Source: Coffea arabica (taxonomy: Eukaryota; Streptophyta; Magnoliopsida; Gentianales; Rubiaceae). Taken from it: a stretch of DNA of 64,000 nt. Under the pieces are notes generated by a model. That model saw nothing but the letters and a program-made list of their open reading frames with translations, did no database searches and had not been told where the DNA came from. A program made the translations under genes and the position numbers. The stretch is taken from contig NC_092322.1 in NCBI RefSeq assembly GCF_036785885.1, forward strand, positions 39,205,994-39,269,993. The letters are read 5' to 3'. Positions 1-11,592 of this stretch are shown one piece after another; within the stretch, counting starts at the first letter, position 1; each line of letters starts with the position of its first letter.

Positions 1-690
1 GAGAGGAGAGAGCGGGACGAGGAGGTAGGGGGTGGTGGCGATGGGTGATGCTGATGGTGGTGGTGGTGGATGGTGTATACTTTTAAAAAATACCAAAATA
101 ATTGTAAATTATAAAAATATTCTAAAATACTTAAAAAAAAAACCTCCAAAAATATATCTAAAAACACCTTCAAAAACATTTACACTAAAGTTTTACATAT
201 ATACAGGGACAATAAAAGTTTTTGAAAAATACCCGCAAAAAAAAAACTAATTCAAACAGAGCCTTTCTTTTTCTAAACAAATTCCTGAATCGTTAGCTAG
301 CTAAAAAGAGATAAAAGGAAAAAATGTTAGTTGCATGCAGAGAATTGTAAACACTAAGGGAGTTTTCGCTTTTTCCCAATTCCAAATCTAGTGTTTGGAG
401 TGCAAATTGGCCTGTGGATTTAGGGTTGAATTACAATTGTATATGGCCCAGTTTAAAGCAGTTTTCTTGAGAGATTGAAAAATTAGAAAGTTTTCAAAAT
501 GTCATGTTCTCTATTTTATTAATCTTCTTGGGATTAAATAAGTTACATTGCACTGAACATCAGGATCACAAGCCTATATATTGTTAATGTTTCTTTTTTT
601 TTTTAATTTTTAACTTTGCAACTTCTCCAAATTTAAAAACTTGTTAAGAAGACTAACAATTTTACTTCTTTTTTCATGTGAGATAATATG
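1..690. repeat. Left end of segmental-duplication copy A
   Basis: This block matches 30166-30640. It starts with a GA-rich purine run, then a GGTGGTGGCGATGGGTGATG stretch, then AT-rich sequence with many short A runs, then a segment around 360-480 that is nearly identical in the other copy. The partner copy lacks roughly 500-800 of this block. No gene was recognised; the short open frames here are not conserved between the two copies. Confidence 0.7.
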
Positions 691-1440
691 AAACAGTAAA
701 CCATCAAAATCTTTTTTTTTTTCTACATCCGTGGAGAAATAACAACAACCTACTTGTAAAATAAACACAGTGGAGGTGAAGAAACATATTAATTTCATAG
801 TTACTCACCATACAATATCACAAGAAATGTTATCACATAATTGCTGCAGTAATTTAAGAATACATGTATTCATATAAAAAATTGATATATCTAATGCTGA
901 GTCAAACAAAAAAGCTGGAATTTCCTCTTATTTCATCCTTAATTTCATCGTGTTTCTTTCCATGCTATGAGGTTGGGGGGAAATTGCTTTATTAAACTGA
1001 AACTGTACGTCCAAGGCTTAAGTGCATATGCAAAAAAAAAATGTTACATATATTTTAACCATTAAGTGGAAGAATACAATCATCAGCCTTAGTATATACT
1101 AGCAGAAAAAAGTGTCAAGAACACATGGAAGCCATATATATTTCAACCAAGAATAATGTGTGAAAAAAAAAAAGAAAAAGAAATTCAGCACTTACTTTGG
1201 AGAGAATGAATACTCCGGGAACAGGTGATCTGTTGAATCTGCAGAAATTCCATTTATATGGTGAAGCTACATTCAAAAAAAAAAACTTTAAATTAAAAAA
1301 GAAAAAACATAATTCAGCACTCACTTGAGCGAAAGTGAAACCTCTGGCAATAGTGGGTGATCTTGTGAATACGCAAAAAATTCCCAGTATATCATGCACC
1401 TACCCACACAAAATCAAGTTTAAGAAAGAAAAAAGAACAT
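690..1440. repeat. Extra copy of the NLR upstream region
   Basis: This segment is homologous to 20730-21571, which lies directly upstream of NLR A, and in part to 30640-30990. Shared words include the blocks around 770-830, 960-1020 and 1190-1260 (AATTCAGCACTTACTTTGG). In copy A this sequence lies beyond the 5' end of a minus-strand NLR. Its presence here without an adjacent NLR suggests that an NLR, or its remnant, lies or once lay to the left of the window. No coding region is supported. Confidence 0.65.
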
Positions 1441-1510
1441 TATGATGATTTCAACCAAAATAAAAAGAATTCTTATATGCAAGATTTTTTGCATGTAAAA
1501 TGGTAAACTA

Positions 1511-2480
1511 GGACATCCACAAGAGTGCAATCCCATTTGCTTCATCATCACTTTATTATCACTTTTTTTCATTATATCACTCACTATAGATTACACTCTA
1601 CAGAGTATAATAGCATGAACCCACATCAAATCACACATTTATTTTAATAATCCACAATACATATCCCGTAAATAAATAAATTTATTTTCTAAAAAGTAAT
1701 TTCATTATTTTTGAAAAATAATTTATTAACTTTTGGTGAAATTTTTACTTTTCAAATTATTAATACATATTTTTTGGAAAAATATTAATGATTACTTTTC
1801 AAATTTTTTTATTTTGGCAAAATAATATTATTAATTCATGAAAATAATACATATTTTTTTTATCTCAAATTAATACATCGTTATTTTCAAAAAAATAATT
1901 AAGTAATCATTAAACAAATACCCAACACTTAAAACGTAAATAAATCATAATCATCATAACTCAATTAATAATGATCCTCTATTTAATTAATTTAACCCCA
2001 TTACATAACTTAAATCAATTGAAGTAGAAGTAAGATTACATAATAAATACTAATTTTAATTATCATTGCCTTCGAACCACTCCCAAATATTACTGTTGCC
2101 ATGATGGAATAGGAGAGTGAGAAATTGAAAAAATATTAACAATATTTATGGACAAAATTTTGAGGATTGAAATCAAGACAGATATTACCATTGCAATGGT
2201 GCCATTATTTTGTTTTACCATTGCAAAATGGACAAAATGCACCTTCAATCTTTTGGATGAAACGGACCGTTGGAAAGCTTTTGAATAAAATGGACAAAAT
2301 GGGTAATATTTTGACGGTTGAAAGCTTTGAGTATGGGTCCAATAGCTTTTGAGCGCCTCTTTTGTGTGAATATTGGTTATGCATGCAATACTCATTGTAC
2401 TCCCACAATGATACGAGACACAATGCATAAGTGTAATAGTCTATTACACCCTCTATTACACACCATTGTTGATACTCTTA
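1511..2480. mobile_element. Putative non-autonomous TIR element (MITE-like)
   Basis: The left end (GACATCCACAAGAGTGCAAT) and the reverse complement of the right end (GAGTATCAACAATGGTGTGT) look like imperfect terminal inverted repeats. The interior is AT-rich with no transposase. The whole stretch is absent from the sister copy, where 30990 jumps to the equivalent of 3555. No convincing target duplication was found, so the boundaries are approximate. Confidence 0.35.
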
Positions 2481-2651
2481 TAACGGACAAAGTAGTAGTA
2501 GCAACTAGTAAACAATAGATACACCCCCATTAAAACAATAGTCCCTCTGAGTTTAAAGCTTTACAATCCTGAGCTACTTTGTTAAAACCGAAGGGTCACT
2601 TTCCATGATCCATGGCTGCCATTACACAATTGTGTACAATTAAGTATAGAG

Positions 2652-2808
2652 GCCACTGGGCTCTTGGTCCAGCGGTCAAAAGCTTGGTAGTGCGGGAGGT
2701 TCGACCCTTGCCTCCCACAAAAATTTGTCATAATATGTGACGGTTTTCAGTGGCCATTTTCGATAGAGTTTCTACTCACATATGAATCCTATCGTTGCGA
2801 AAAAAAAA
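2652..2808 (+). mobile_element. tRNA-derived SINE with A-tail and target duplication
   Basis: About 157 bases. An A-box-like segment lies near 2661-2680 (CTCTTGGTCCAGCGGTCA), followed by a perfect B box GGTTCGACCC at 2698-2707, as in the internal RNA polymerase III promoter of tRNA-derived SINEs. It ends in an A run at 2800-2810. The ten bases AAGTATAGAG occur on both sides (2642-2651 and 2809-2818), which is a target-site duplication. It encodes no protein and would depend on a LINE for mobilisation. The segment carrying it is missing from copy B, so its age relative to the duplication cannot be read. Confidence 0.85.
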
Positions 2809-3244
2809 AAGTATAGAGATTTCTTTTTTTCATTTCTTCCAATTTCCAATTCTAGGTACACTTGATATGCACATGATCCATGGCTGACAAACTTTGTATT
2901 GTTCCAAAATTATTAACTATGTTTTATGCATCAGACAAGTATTAAATTCTCCTAACTATTACTTGTTTGTGTTTCTAAAACTTGGGATAAAAATACCTAA
3001 AATTTAGGGGTAAGAAAATAGAATAGCATAAGTTTGGCAGATTTAGCATGCAGGGGTGTAAACTTTCAATGTGTTAAGCTAACTTTTTTTTATGTCCAAA
3101 AGTGTATTAAATAGCATTTGTTTGGGGCAATTGAGTTGAGGCCATTATAGTGATAATCTATTTTATTGGCTACATTATTACCAGAGGAAAATAATTTGGC
3201 CATTAAATTAGTAAAATGACCGGCCGGGCACTAGCTACTCATTG

Positions 3245-3600
3245 GGTCAAGGAGCATCCTGACAGATTATAAGGTGTCGGTAACATTATCGTAAATGTAT
3301 TACAAAACAAAAGTGTAATTAACAAGCATTCTTCTAGCGTTTTAACACGTCAACTAACAATTAATGTATATTATATATATTTTTTCCAAACTTTAGATTT
3401 TGTGCCAAATTTGTATTTCAGTAGTTATAAAGAAAGACAAATAAAAAGAATGGTTCATTACACACGAAAATGAGGTTATGGGATGAAGTTAGAATTAGGG
3501 TATATATACAGTAGGAGATTAGTTGTAAATTACCCTAAAATGATCAAGTCGGTATATTTTAAAATTTCTTGTCTTAATTGCCAAGATAATTGCCAAGAAA
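3245..3600. repeat. Dispersed duplicate of 9550-9925
   Basis: This stretch aligns by eye with 9550-9925. Shared words include GGAGATTAGTTGTAAATTAC and the block reading through AAAATTTCTTG and AATTGCCAAGAAAT. It ends where the block shared with copy B begins (3555 corresponds to 30995). No gene was seen. Confidence 0.6.
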
Positions 3601-5930
3601 TAGTACAGAAAATTGTCCTGAAGAAATCATTAGCACATTGGTATAAACTTAGACAGTTTTGGATTGAATTTTATACAAATTTCATTATATAAGTTTACAA
3701 ATTCAAGTTTACACCCATTTTAAACGACTTTACACCAAAAGAGGTTCGAACTACGACAATTAGATTGAACTAGACAACTTCCAACTGTGAGACCCTATTG
3801 TTACATATATAAGTATGGTCTGGCCAATCAGTGCACATTGAATGCTCGCTAAGAGGAGTCTCATATGTTAATTTTTTTAAGAAAAAGTATAGTTAATTTG
3901 AAAAAGTACATAAAATACAGGAGGTCCAATATTTGTGATTGTGTATATTCACATGGAAAGTCAGGTATAATTTTTGGCACGTTAACAAGTATCCATGCCT
4001 GTTAGGACAAAAATCCCTATATGTAGACCCAATTCAAACGAGCTTTCGCCATGTAAAGACATTGGTTTTTGGAGAACTTTTAGATGTTATTATAGCAATA
4101 AAATTTTATTGAAATAATTTTCCTTTTTAAGATGAATTGAAATTGGAAATTGCTTAAGGTTTACTCTTTAGGATTAACCCAGAGCTTACTAAAAAAGGAT
4201 AGTAAAAAAATAAGCGAGACCCAATAGAAAAGTTCCCAATAGATTATTCTTTGTGGAGTAACAAATGTTTTTAGTTTTTTCGAAAAAAAATTCAAACAGG
4301 ATTCCAAGAAAAACAAGAAACCATCCATCCAGCTATTAGTAACAGATGTCTTCAAAAACTAAATATATTTCAAAGAGTAACAATAATATGACTTATGGTC
4401 CCAGAGTATTACTACTTTCGTAATCGGCTAATTTGGGAAGATTATGATCATTAGTGAAACAAGAAAGAACTACAAGGATTCTTGCGCGCAATTTTGGGTT
4501 GAAGACAGGAGACTTGCCATGAAAAATGAGAATAAATCCTACCAGTGGATTTAAATGTCTTCTTCATCCTTTGTGGCAAATGTATGTGAGATAAGTTAGT
4601 ATGTGCATGTCATTATTGATGTAGTTCCATTTAAAAGTTAATTTGGCAGAGTAATGCAGAGAATATAGAATTGAAGTATTATGAGATCTTTATATAATTA
4701 TCTAAATTTGACTTTTTTTATTTTATCTAATCGATTTCTCTATCAAGGTGTTGAGCTTCTCAGACTAATCTAAAATTGTCTATTCTTTGGCTAAAAAAAG
4801 TTCCTCAAGTGATTATTATGGATATTTAGCAATACGTACGAGGCACTTCAGTTTAAGCTTTCGTTTCTATGAGTTCTTATTAGATACTTTAATTAGAAAA
4901 TCTATATTTTGATTACCAAATTTGCTGCGTTAGGATGCTCATGTAATTTGACTTATTCTAGGTGAAAATCTGAAGGTGTTTCAATTGTAGAATTTCTACT
5001 TTAATTAATACCAATTTGTACGAAAAAGGTAGTAAATTTATTTAGAGAAAAAATATTGCATCATCAACTATTAGCCTCTAACTCTAACTGAGAAGGAGCA
5101 CTAAGAAAAAATAAGTTTAGAAGCTTTTTCTATAATTACTTTTGCGGTTATATATTACTCACACGGTCCGATTAAATATTTTTTACATCTATACTTTATC
5201 ATGAATGTGAGGAATGGAGTGACACAAGGCCTTAATATATCTAGCACTGATTTGTTCCATACCAAGAGCAAAATTAGCAGAGTTAGATCATCTTTTCCGA
5301 CTTCAAAATGAATCAACTCAACCGATGATTCCTTCAAACATACAGAAAATATAAACAGCAGGGGAAATGGAATAATTGATTAACTTATTCTGGTTCTTTT
5401 TTTTTTCTTTTTTGATTTCCTTGAATTTAAAAATACCTGTTGTTGATGAGCACCGTAATCAGCTCTGTTTGAAGAAATTGACTGCAGAAGCTCCGGCAAC
5501 CGGCAGGAACCAGCTTCGCCACCACCCTAACAAACCGCTGCTTACTTCACTCCTGCAGTTTAATCTCAGAAAATTTATCAAAATAAATGCAAATTTTCGG
5601 GCGATTTCTTTGAAAAATATACTACAACAATACAAGCAAATTTGTGAGAGTCACTACTGAAAGTCAGAGACGAGATAGTTCACAGTAGCAGGCCTTCACT
5701 TTCTTGCCCACAAAACGAAAAAACAGAGAGGTTGCTTTTCACTGTTCTTGCCCCACAATGATGCTCTCTGTTGTTTTTCGACAAGACTTTGTCGCCCGTT
5801 ACCGCGGAAGCATGAGGCGTTCTGTGGGCCTCAGTAATAATTAGTGCTATTTGGGCAGGACCTTCACAATATTATCAAGGTTTTTTCAATTTCTTATTTA
5901 GAAAACACAATTGAAAGTTACAATAATATC
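3555..5930. repeat. Segmental-duplication block, copy A
   Basis: 3555-4050 pairs with 30995-31490 and 4978-5930 pairs with 31561-32390. Copy B lacks roughly 4050-4970. The conserved part includes a GC-richer island at 5440-5830. No open frame is conserved over its full length between the copies, so no protein-coding gene is called. Confidence 0.7.
5440..5830 (-). other. Conserved GC-richer island, possible leader exon
   Basis: This island stands out from the AT-rich surroundings and is well preserved in copy B (about 31945-32300). Read on the minus strand, a stretch resembling a plant 5' leader ends in CAACAACAG followed by GTATTTTTAAATTC, which fits a splice donor near 5440. On the plus strand a short frame is shared with copy B for about 40 residues and then diverges. 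It could be a transcribed leader exon of a neighbouring gene or simply a younger insertion. The function is unknown. Confidence 0.25.
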
Positions 5931-5988
5931 TCCACCATGATTTTTTTTTGGCAAAGGATTATAACAACACCACATACGCTGAATATAA

Positions 5989-7418
5989 GGGGGCGCTTGG
6001 TTCAAGCTTAGGAATTGGAATTGTAATTGAAATCATACAAAAAAATTTAGTATGAGTTTTGGACAAAGGTATGATTACAAATGGGGGTACTTGGTAAATA
6101 TTGGTAAGAAATGAGTATCAAATTTAATAATCAATTTTTTACCTTTAATTTCTTTTTTCTTTTCATATCTTTCTTTTTTTTCGTTCAAATGCTTATCCCA
6201 CATACCCATCCACCATATATATATATTCATATGTAAATATTAATTTTCTATTTAAAATATATTTATAAATATTTATAAATATATATATATTTATATAAAT
6301 ATATAAATATATTTATTTCAATTTTGTTTTATAATATGTATATTAATATATATTAATATGTATATTTCAATTATGTATATTATATATATATATAAATTAT
6401 TGTAATATTAATATGTATATTACAATTATGTATATTACATATATTATATCAATTGAAATAAATAATATATATTTATATATAAATATTAATTTTCTGTTTA
6501 AAATATATTTATTTATATATTTATATAAATTTATAAATATATTTATTTTAATTTTATTTTATAATATGTATATTAATATATATTAATATGTATATTTCAA
6601 TTTGTATATTTCAATTATGCATATTATATATATAAATTATAGTAATATTAATATGTATATTTCAATTATGTATATTATATATATTATATCAATTGAAATA
6701 AATAATATATATTTATATATAAATATTTTTGTTTAAAATATATTTATATATATTTATAAATTTATTTATATTTATATTTATATAAATATATAAATATATT
6801 TATTTCAATTTTGTTTTATAATATGTATATTAACATATATTAATATGTATATTTCAATTAATATTTATATTTTATTATATATATAAATTATATTAATATT
6901 AATATGTATATTAGATATATTACATCAATTGAAATAAATAAATATATATATATATTTATATATAAGTATAAATATTTATAAATATATATTTATATATATA
7001 ATTATATAAATATATAATTATATAAATATATATTTCAATTTTTTTATAATATGTATATTAATATATATTTATTTATATATGTATATTAAATATATATTAA
7101 TATACATATAAATATATATTAATATACATATTATAAAACAAAATTGAAATACAAAATATTATATATATAAATAAATAAATATTAATATATAGAAACAAAG
7201 CCAATATATATTTTTAAAAAATCCCAAAAATAAATTTTTTTTAAGATTTTGGAATCAAATGTGGGATTCATCAAAATCCTCCAATCTACTTGGGTATTGA
7301 GAGTGGCTGATTTTTCATGAATCATTCCAAGATTTCAAAACCTATACCCATTAGCCAAGCAACAATTTTGGGGCTCAATCCAATTCTTGATTTCTATACC
7401 CTCCAACCAAGCACCCCC
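5989..7418. mobile_element. PIF/Harbinger-type MITE with internal 240-bp repeats
   Basis: Termini are inverted repeats GGGGGCGCTTGGTT (left) and GGGGGTGCTTGGTT (right, reverse complement). The element is flanked by TAA at 5986-5988 and 7419-7421, the three-base target duplication typical of the Harbinger/Tourist superfamily. Copy B (about 32790) has the uninterrupted site, so the insertion postdates the duplication or was lost from B. The core is almost pure A/T and contains three to four tandem units with a period of about 235-240 bases (marker CAATTGAAATAAAT at 6450, 6690 and 6925). It has no coding capacity. Confidence 0.8.
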
Positions 7419-7421
7419 TAA

Positions 7422-8600
7422 CTTTCTCAGTCATTACTTTTAAATATGTTAAATACTCACCAAAGTATGGAAATAAGAGATACGAAAAAATGACAACAAA
7501 AGACTTAAAAATTTTAGTGGGCTCATAGCATTTGTAACATTCCTACTTTTTTGCAACTGTTCATGATACTTCTTTTAGTTTGGACTATTGAACTTGTTTA
7601 CTTTAGTAACCTTTTTTTTTTTTTTGCTTGATTGGTGGCAATTGGCTCTCGCTTATGTGGAGTAGTAATCCCTTTTGGTTCTTTTCTTTTTGTCCTTTTT
7701 TTGGGGTTAAATGATTTGAGGGCTAATTTTTTTTTCATCTAGTCATAAAAGGTTGATTTTGTTTTTTTTTTTTTTTGGCTTATGTGGAGTAGTAACCTGT
7801 TTTGGTTCTTTTTTCTATATATTTTTGGTTAAATGATTTAAGAGTTAATTTTTTTTTCTTGCTGTCAGGGAGAGGGAGAGGGAGGGGGAGGGGGAGGGGG
7901 AGGGGGAGGGGGCAAGGTGAAGGGATAGAAGGGAGAGGGGGCGGCGGGGAAAAGGGGGAAGGAGGAGGATATGTGGGGAGGAAAGGAAGAGGAAGGGAGG
8001 GAGGGGGGGAGGAAGGAGGAGGGGAAAGAGAGAGGATGAGAGGAAGAGAAATACAAAAAGAAAGAATAAAAAAAAAAGATAAAATGGTGGGGAGAATGAG
8101 GTGCTGGCAACAATGCTAGTGGCGATTAGGGGAGGCGGAAGGAGAAGGACGAAGAAGAAGAAAGAAAGAGAGGACAAAATAGAAATATGAAAGTTTTTCA
8201 CATATTCTCTAAACATTCAAATACACAAAAGTTTTTATACAAATTATATAATAAACTATATTAAAGTTTTATTCAAATTTCCGGAAAAACACATCATCGA
8301 AATGGACCCAATTTGCTATTTCTAGTGCCTCCTGAAATTTTCTTTGAAACATTAAAGTCTCGTCATATTTGTAGTTTCTGATTTTTTTTAAAACTTGCTA
8401 GAGTGTTTATAGGTAATTATTATAAAGAGTTTTAAAAAAAGGAAAGTCATAAGTATTGCGAAGGCAAAATGTCATGAAAATTTTCTCCTTTTACTCTAGC
8501 TTTCCTACATTTTGGATATGTCATATGTAATTGCAATTATTTTTGATGGGCTTACAATTTGTCAGCTTAGTAACTTTGGCCTTTATTAGTCGTCAAGTCA
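7422..8600. repeat. Segmental-duplication block with purine tract, copy A
   Basis: 7422-7900 pairs with 32810-33270 and 8050-8600 pairs with 34500-35165. Between them lies a long purine tract (7866-8170). The two long minus-strand and one plus-strand open frames here are low-complexity translations of that tract and are not genes. Confidence 0.7.
7866..7915 (+). repeat. (GGGGGA)n microsatellite with G-quadruplex potential
   Basis: The tract begins with GGGAGA units and runs into at least four consecutive GGGGGA units, giving many closely spaced G runs of five. The equivalent place in copy B (about 33258-33280) has only GAGGGAGAGAGG, so the array expanded in A or collapsed in B. Confidence 0.85.
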
Positions 8601-8850
8601 ACCCAAACATTCTCGAATCCTTTTGGTGAAGTTAAGGCTTTGTTAAGCATTCAAGCTGAAGTTAAGAATTTGTTATCAGCGGCGCAGCAGTGTCTTGTGA
8701 AGGGTTTCACTCAGTTACATATTGAGATTGATTCTCTTGTTTTGATTAGTATTCTTTTGGGAAAGACCAATTCTCCATCGGGTATCTGCAGAGAGGTTGA
8801 AGAATTGCTTAAACTGAAGCATCATTTTGTTGTAGTGTCGCATATTTAAA
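8600..8850 (+). pseudogene. LINE RNase H domain fragment
   Basis: The frame 8640-8849 encodes about 70 residues resembling the C-terminal RNase H-like (RVT_3) domain of plant L1-type LINE ORF2. It has the pattern of a helix rich in L/A followed by IEIDSLVLI and a second helix ending near SHI. It resembles the same region of the truncated LINE at 33721-34077 and of the LINE at 56944-57735. No reverse transcriptase, poly-A tail or target duplication was found around it, so it is a small relic. It begins where homology to copy B stops. Confidence 0.5.
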
Positions 8851-8988
8851 CTGAAGCATTTTTTCTTTTTTGGGGCACGTGCGGTGCAACGTGGCAGCGA
8901 TATATATCACAAGACTTAATCAAAGAAAGCATTAACTCCACTCGGTAAAATCAAACTTGTACTACTTTTCTACTTTGCATCATAAATG

Positions 8989-9445
8989 TTAATTTTGGAC
9001 ATTTTGAACTTTAAACTCTTAATTTTTGGATATTTTACATTCTAAACTCTTAAGTTTGTTCCATTTAAATCCAATCAATGACAACATTAGTAGAATTAAC
9101 AAGATAAAAACTGATGATAGTATACCATTTTGTTCTAGCTATGATCCCTTGACTCATTTTGACCATTTTCAACACATTACCATTGATTTTTATGATCCCA
9201 ATTAGCAATATTATTAACAAAATTAACAAATAAAGAATGGTGTAAACTAATGACAATGTATCGTTTCGTTCTAACAGTAATACCTTGACTCATTTTAATC
9301 ACTTTTAGAATATTATTATTGATTTATAGGGCCCTTTATACCGTTAATTTTGTTAACATTGTTATTGATTGGATTTAAACGCTATAAATTTGATAATTTA
9401 CTATACAAAGTGTTTAAAGTTTAGGATGTAAAGCATCCAAAACTA
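8989..9445. mobile_element. Non-autonomous element with long imperfect inverted repeats
   Basis: The left 85 or so bases (from TTAATTTTGGACATTTTGAA) are an imperfect reverse complement of the right end (9360-9445). Both contain a segment reading TTTAAATCCAATCAAT. The middle contains two diverged direct copies of a segment of about 115 bases marked by CCTTGACTCATTTT (near 9149 and 9282). Long terminal inverted repeats suggest a MULE-like or foldback element. No coding region and no clear target duplication were seen. Confidence 0.5.
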
Positions 9446-9549
9446 AATTTTGAGGTGAGTGCCAAGTGGAGTTAGTCCTTATAGGAGAAAGTGGTGTTGA
9501 TAGATGAGAAAGTGATGGAAAAAAGTCGGCAAAGCACAAGCTCTATGTT

Positions 9550-9925
9550 GAACAAGAAGTATCCTGATAAGGTATTAAGCTTCCGCCAGATTATGATTCT
9601 TATTACAAATTATCGTAAAATGTACTTCAAAATAAAAGTGTAATTGATTGAGTTCTATGGCTCTAACGCATCACCTGAGAAAAAAAAATATTGTATATAC
9701 ATTTTTCAAAATTTAGATTTTGGGCCAAATTTGTATTTTAGTGGTAATAGAGTTATAAGACAAAAAAAAAAGACGAGTTTATCACCAAAAGAAAAAAAAA
9801 AGTTAGGATAAAGTGAGAATTAAGGTATCTATATTAGGAGATTAGTTGTAAATTACCTTAAAATGATCAGGTAGGTATTTTTCAAAATTTCTTGTTTTAA
9901 TTGCCAAGAAATATTGCAGTAAACT
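9550..9925. repeat. Dispersed duplicate of 3245-3600
   Basis: Second copy of the segment described at 3245-3600, more diverged in its first half. It ends about 45 bases before the left target duplication of the solo LTR at 9975. Confidence 0.6.
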
Positions 9926-9974
9926 TACTAGGTCTCTAACAAATAACTACCAAGGCCGCAATAATTTGTATGTT

Positions 9975-11587
9975 TGATAGGTTGCATTTTAGTGGGTATT
10001 TTGGGCGTTATTGCATAATTAATTGACTGAATATTTTCGTTAATTGGGTGGATTTTACTAATATTCTGTTTTGGGTGCTAATTGCAGGAATGGGTGCCGA
10101 AAAGTGCTTAAATTTAACTTTTAGAAGATTCATCGGACGTGGGGCCCGTTTGAGGAGCTGAAGAAACCTAATTGTAATAGATTTTATTTTATTATATTTT
10201 GAGGGAGTCTGGCTGCAATTTTAAGGAGTGACAATTTGTAATTTATCTGGGACGCGCGGCTTAGGTTAAAAGGGGGGTTCTTTTTCTCTTTGTTTTGGGG
10301 TTTCTTCTTTGGCTCTGGGAGGAGACAAAAACAGCCGCAGCTTTGTAGGGAGAAAGGGATAGCCACTTTTGTTGACTTTGGGGATTCTATGAACTATTGA
10401 TTTGTTCTTTGACCAAATTGAGAAGTGAAAAACAATTGCAATCTTCCAATCTCTCGTATGTTTTCTTGCGTGAGAGAAGAGAGAAAGTAAAAGTGAGCCG
10501 CAATCGTGGACTTTGGTCATTGCTTTTCATTCTGGCTTTGACCGAAGGAAATTGAAGCAATCGTAATCCATTGTCGCTCTTTTCTCTCTTCGGTTGACCG
10601 AAGTGTACGAAGGTCAAGTCTTCCGTTTGCCTAGATTAAAGAATTGACAGCTTCCTCCAGCTTTGCCGCATGGCCTGTACTCCAATTATAAGGAGCTAAT
10701 TCTTCAATTCTAGTCAAGGGGACAACTGATGATTTGGTTCAGAAATTACTGTGAGATCGAATTTATTTTAACTATTTCCTCCATTTATTAATATTTATAT
10801 ATTTCCTGTTTTTAAGTGTTATAGCCGTATGTATGATTGATTAGTGCGCAATAATTAATTGTTCATATAGGCTATTTTGCTATATAGGGGTGATTGAATC
10901 CGTAATTGTTCGTTACGTCTATTCCAGTAGCAACTGGCACAATTGGATTTGTGTCAGGGGAATATTTGATCTGGCTTGAATGAACCCTCGTAGCGTGTTT
11001 GTTAGTCAGGATTGGGCCTTTCTAATTACTAATGCAATCTAGAAATTGAATCCTACGGTCGTACCTAGGGTTGTTTTTGGGTTAGAAAAATAGCTAACGG
11101 TCGTACCTTAGCTATCGATAAATTAAGGAAGGGTTGGTTGTTTAGCGCGTACGAGACAACTAGAACCAATCTATTAATAAAGGTTGGAATTATTTTAGCA
11201 TCAATGATCAGTGCATGAACCAGTTCTGAAGTATACCCTTGGCTAGAGTTTCTCTCATTTATTTCTTCTAATTAATTATTTTCTGCATTTAATTTGTTTA
11301 GTTGGCATTTGATACCAAAACCCCCCATTATTCTTGATTTGAAAAGAAACAAATATCTCTCCAGTCCCTGAGGAGACGACCCTGCTTACCACTGTCTACT
11401 AGTTAGGGAATTCAGTTAAATAATTAATTCAGGTATATCGGATTAAGCAAACTCTTCGGGAACAGGGTGAATCAAGTAACCCATTGCACACCTAGAGTCC
11501 CTGCTCCAGTACTCGAATTGATTACTAGCTGTTTCAGGTGGTAGTTAGGATTTATTTATTATTATTGCACAGGTTCGGCACCTATCA
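9975..11587 (+). mobile_element. Solo LTR with 5-bp target duplication
   Basis: The 1613-base block starts with TGATAGGT and ends with ACCTATCA, the short perfect inverted repeat expected at LTR ends. It is flanked by ATGTT at 9970-9974 and 11588-11592. No second LTR, primer-binding site or gag-pol coding follows, so it is a solo LTR left after recombination between the two LTRs. Near the 3' end (11368-11410) is a GGAGACGACCCTGCTTACCA segment of a kind I associate with long plant Ty3/gypsy LTRs. Superfamily assignment rests on that resemblance only. The short minus-strand frames at 10184-10617 are not genes. Confidence 0.85.
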
Positions 11588-11592
11588 ATGTT

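Noticed and set aside
5376..5660. 94-codon frame shared in part with 31918-32109 as a small protein gene
   Set aside because: Only about 40 residues are shared before a rearrangement ends the match, the start codons differ, and no domain is recognised.
7802..8216. Glycine/arginine-rich and proline/serine-rich frames of 82-123 codons
   Set aside because: They are shadows of the GA-rich repeat; the matching region of copy B does not keep the frames.
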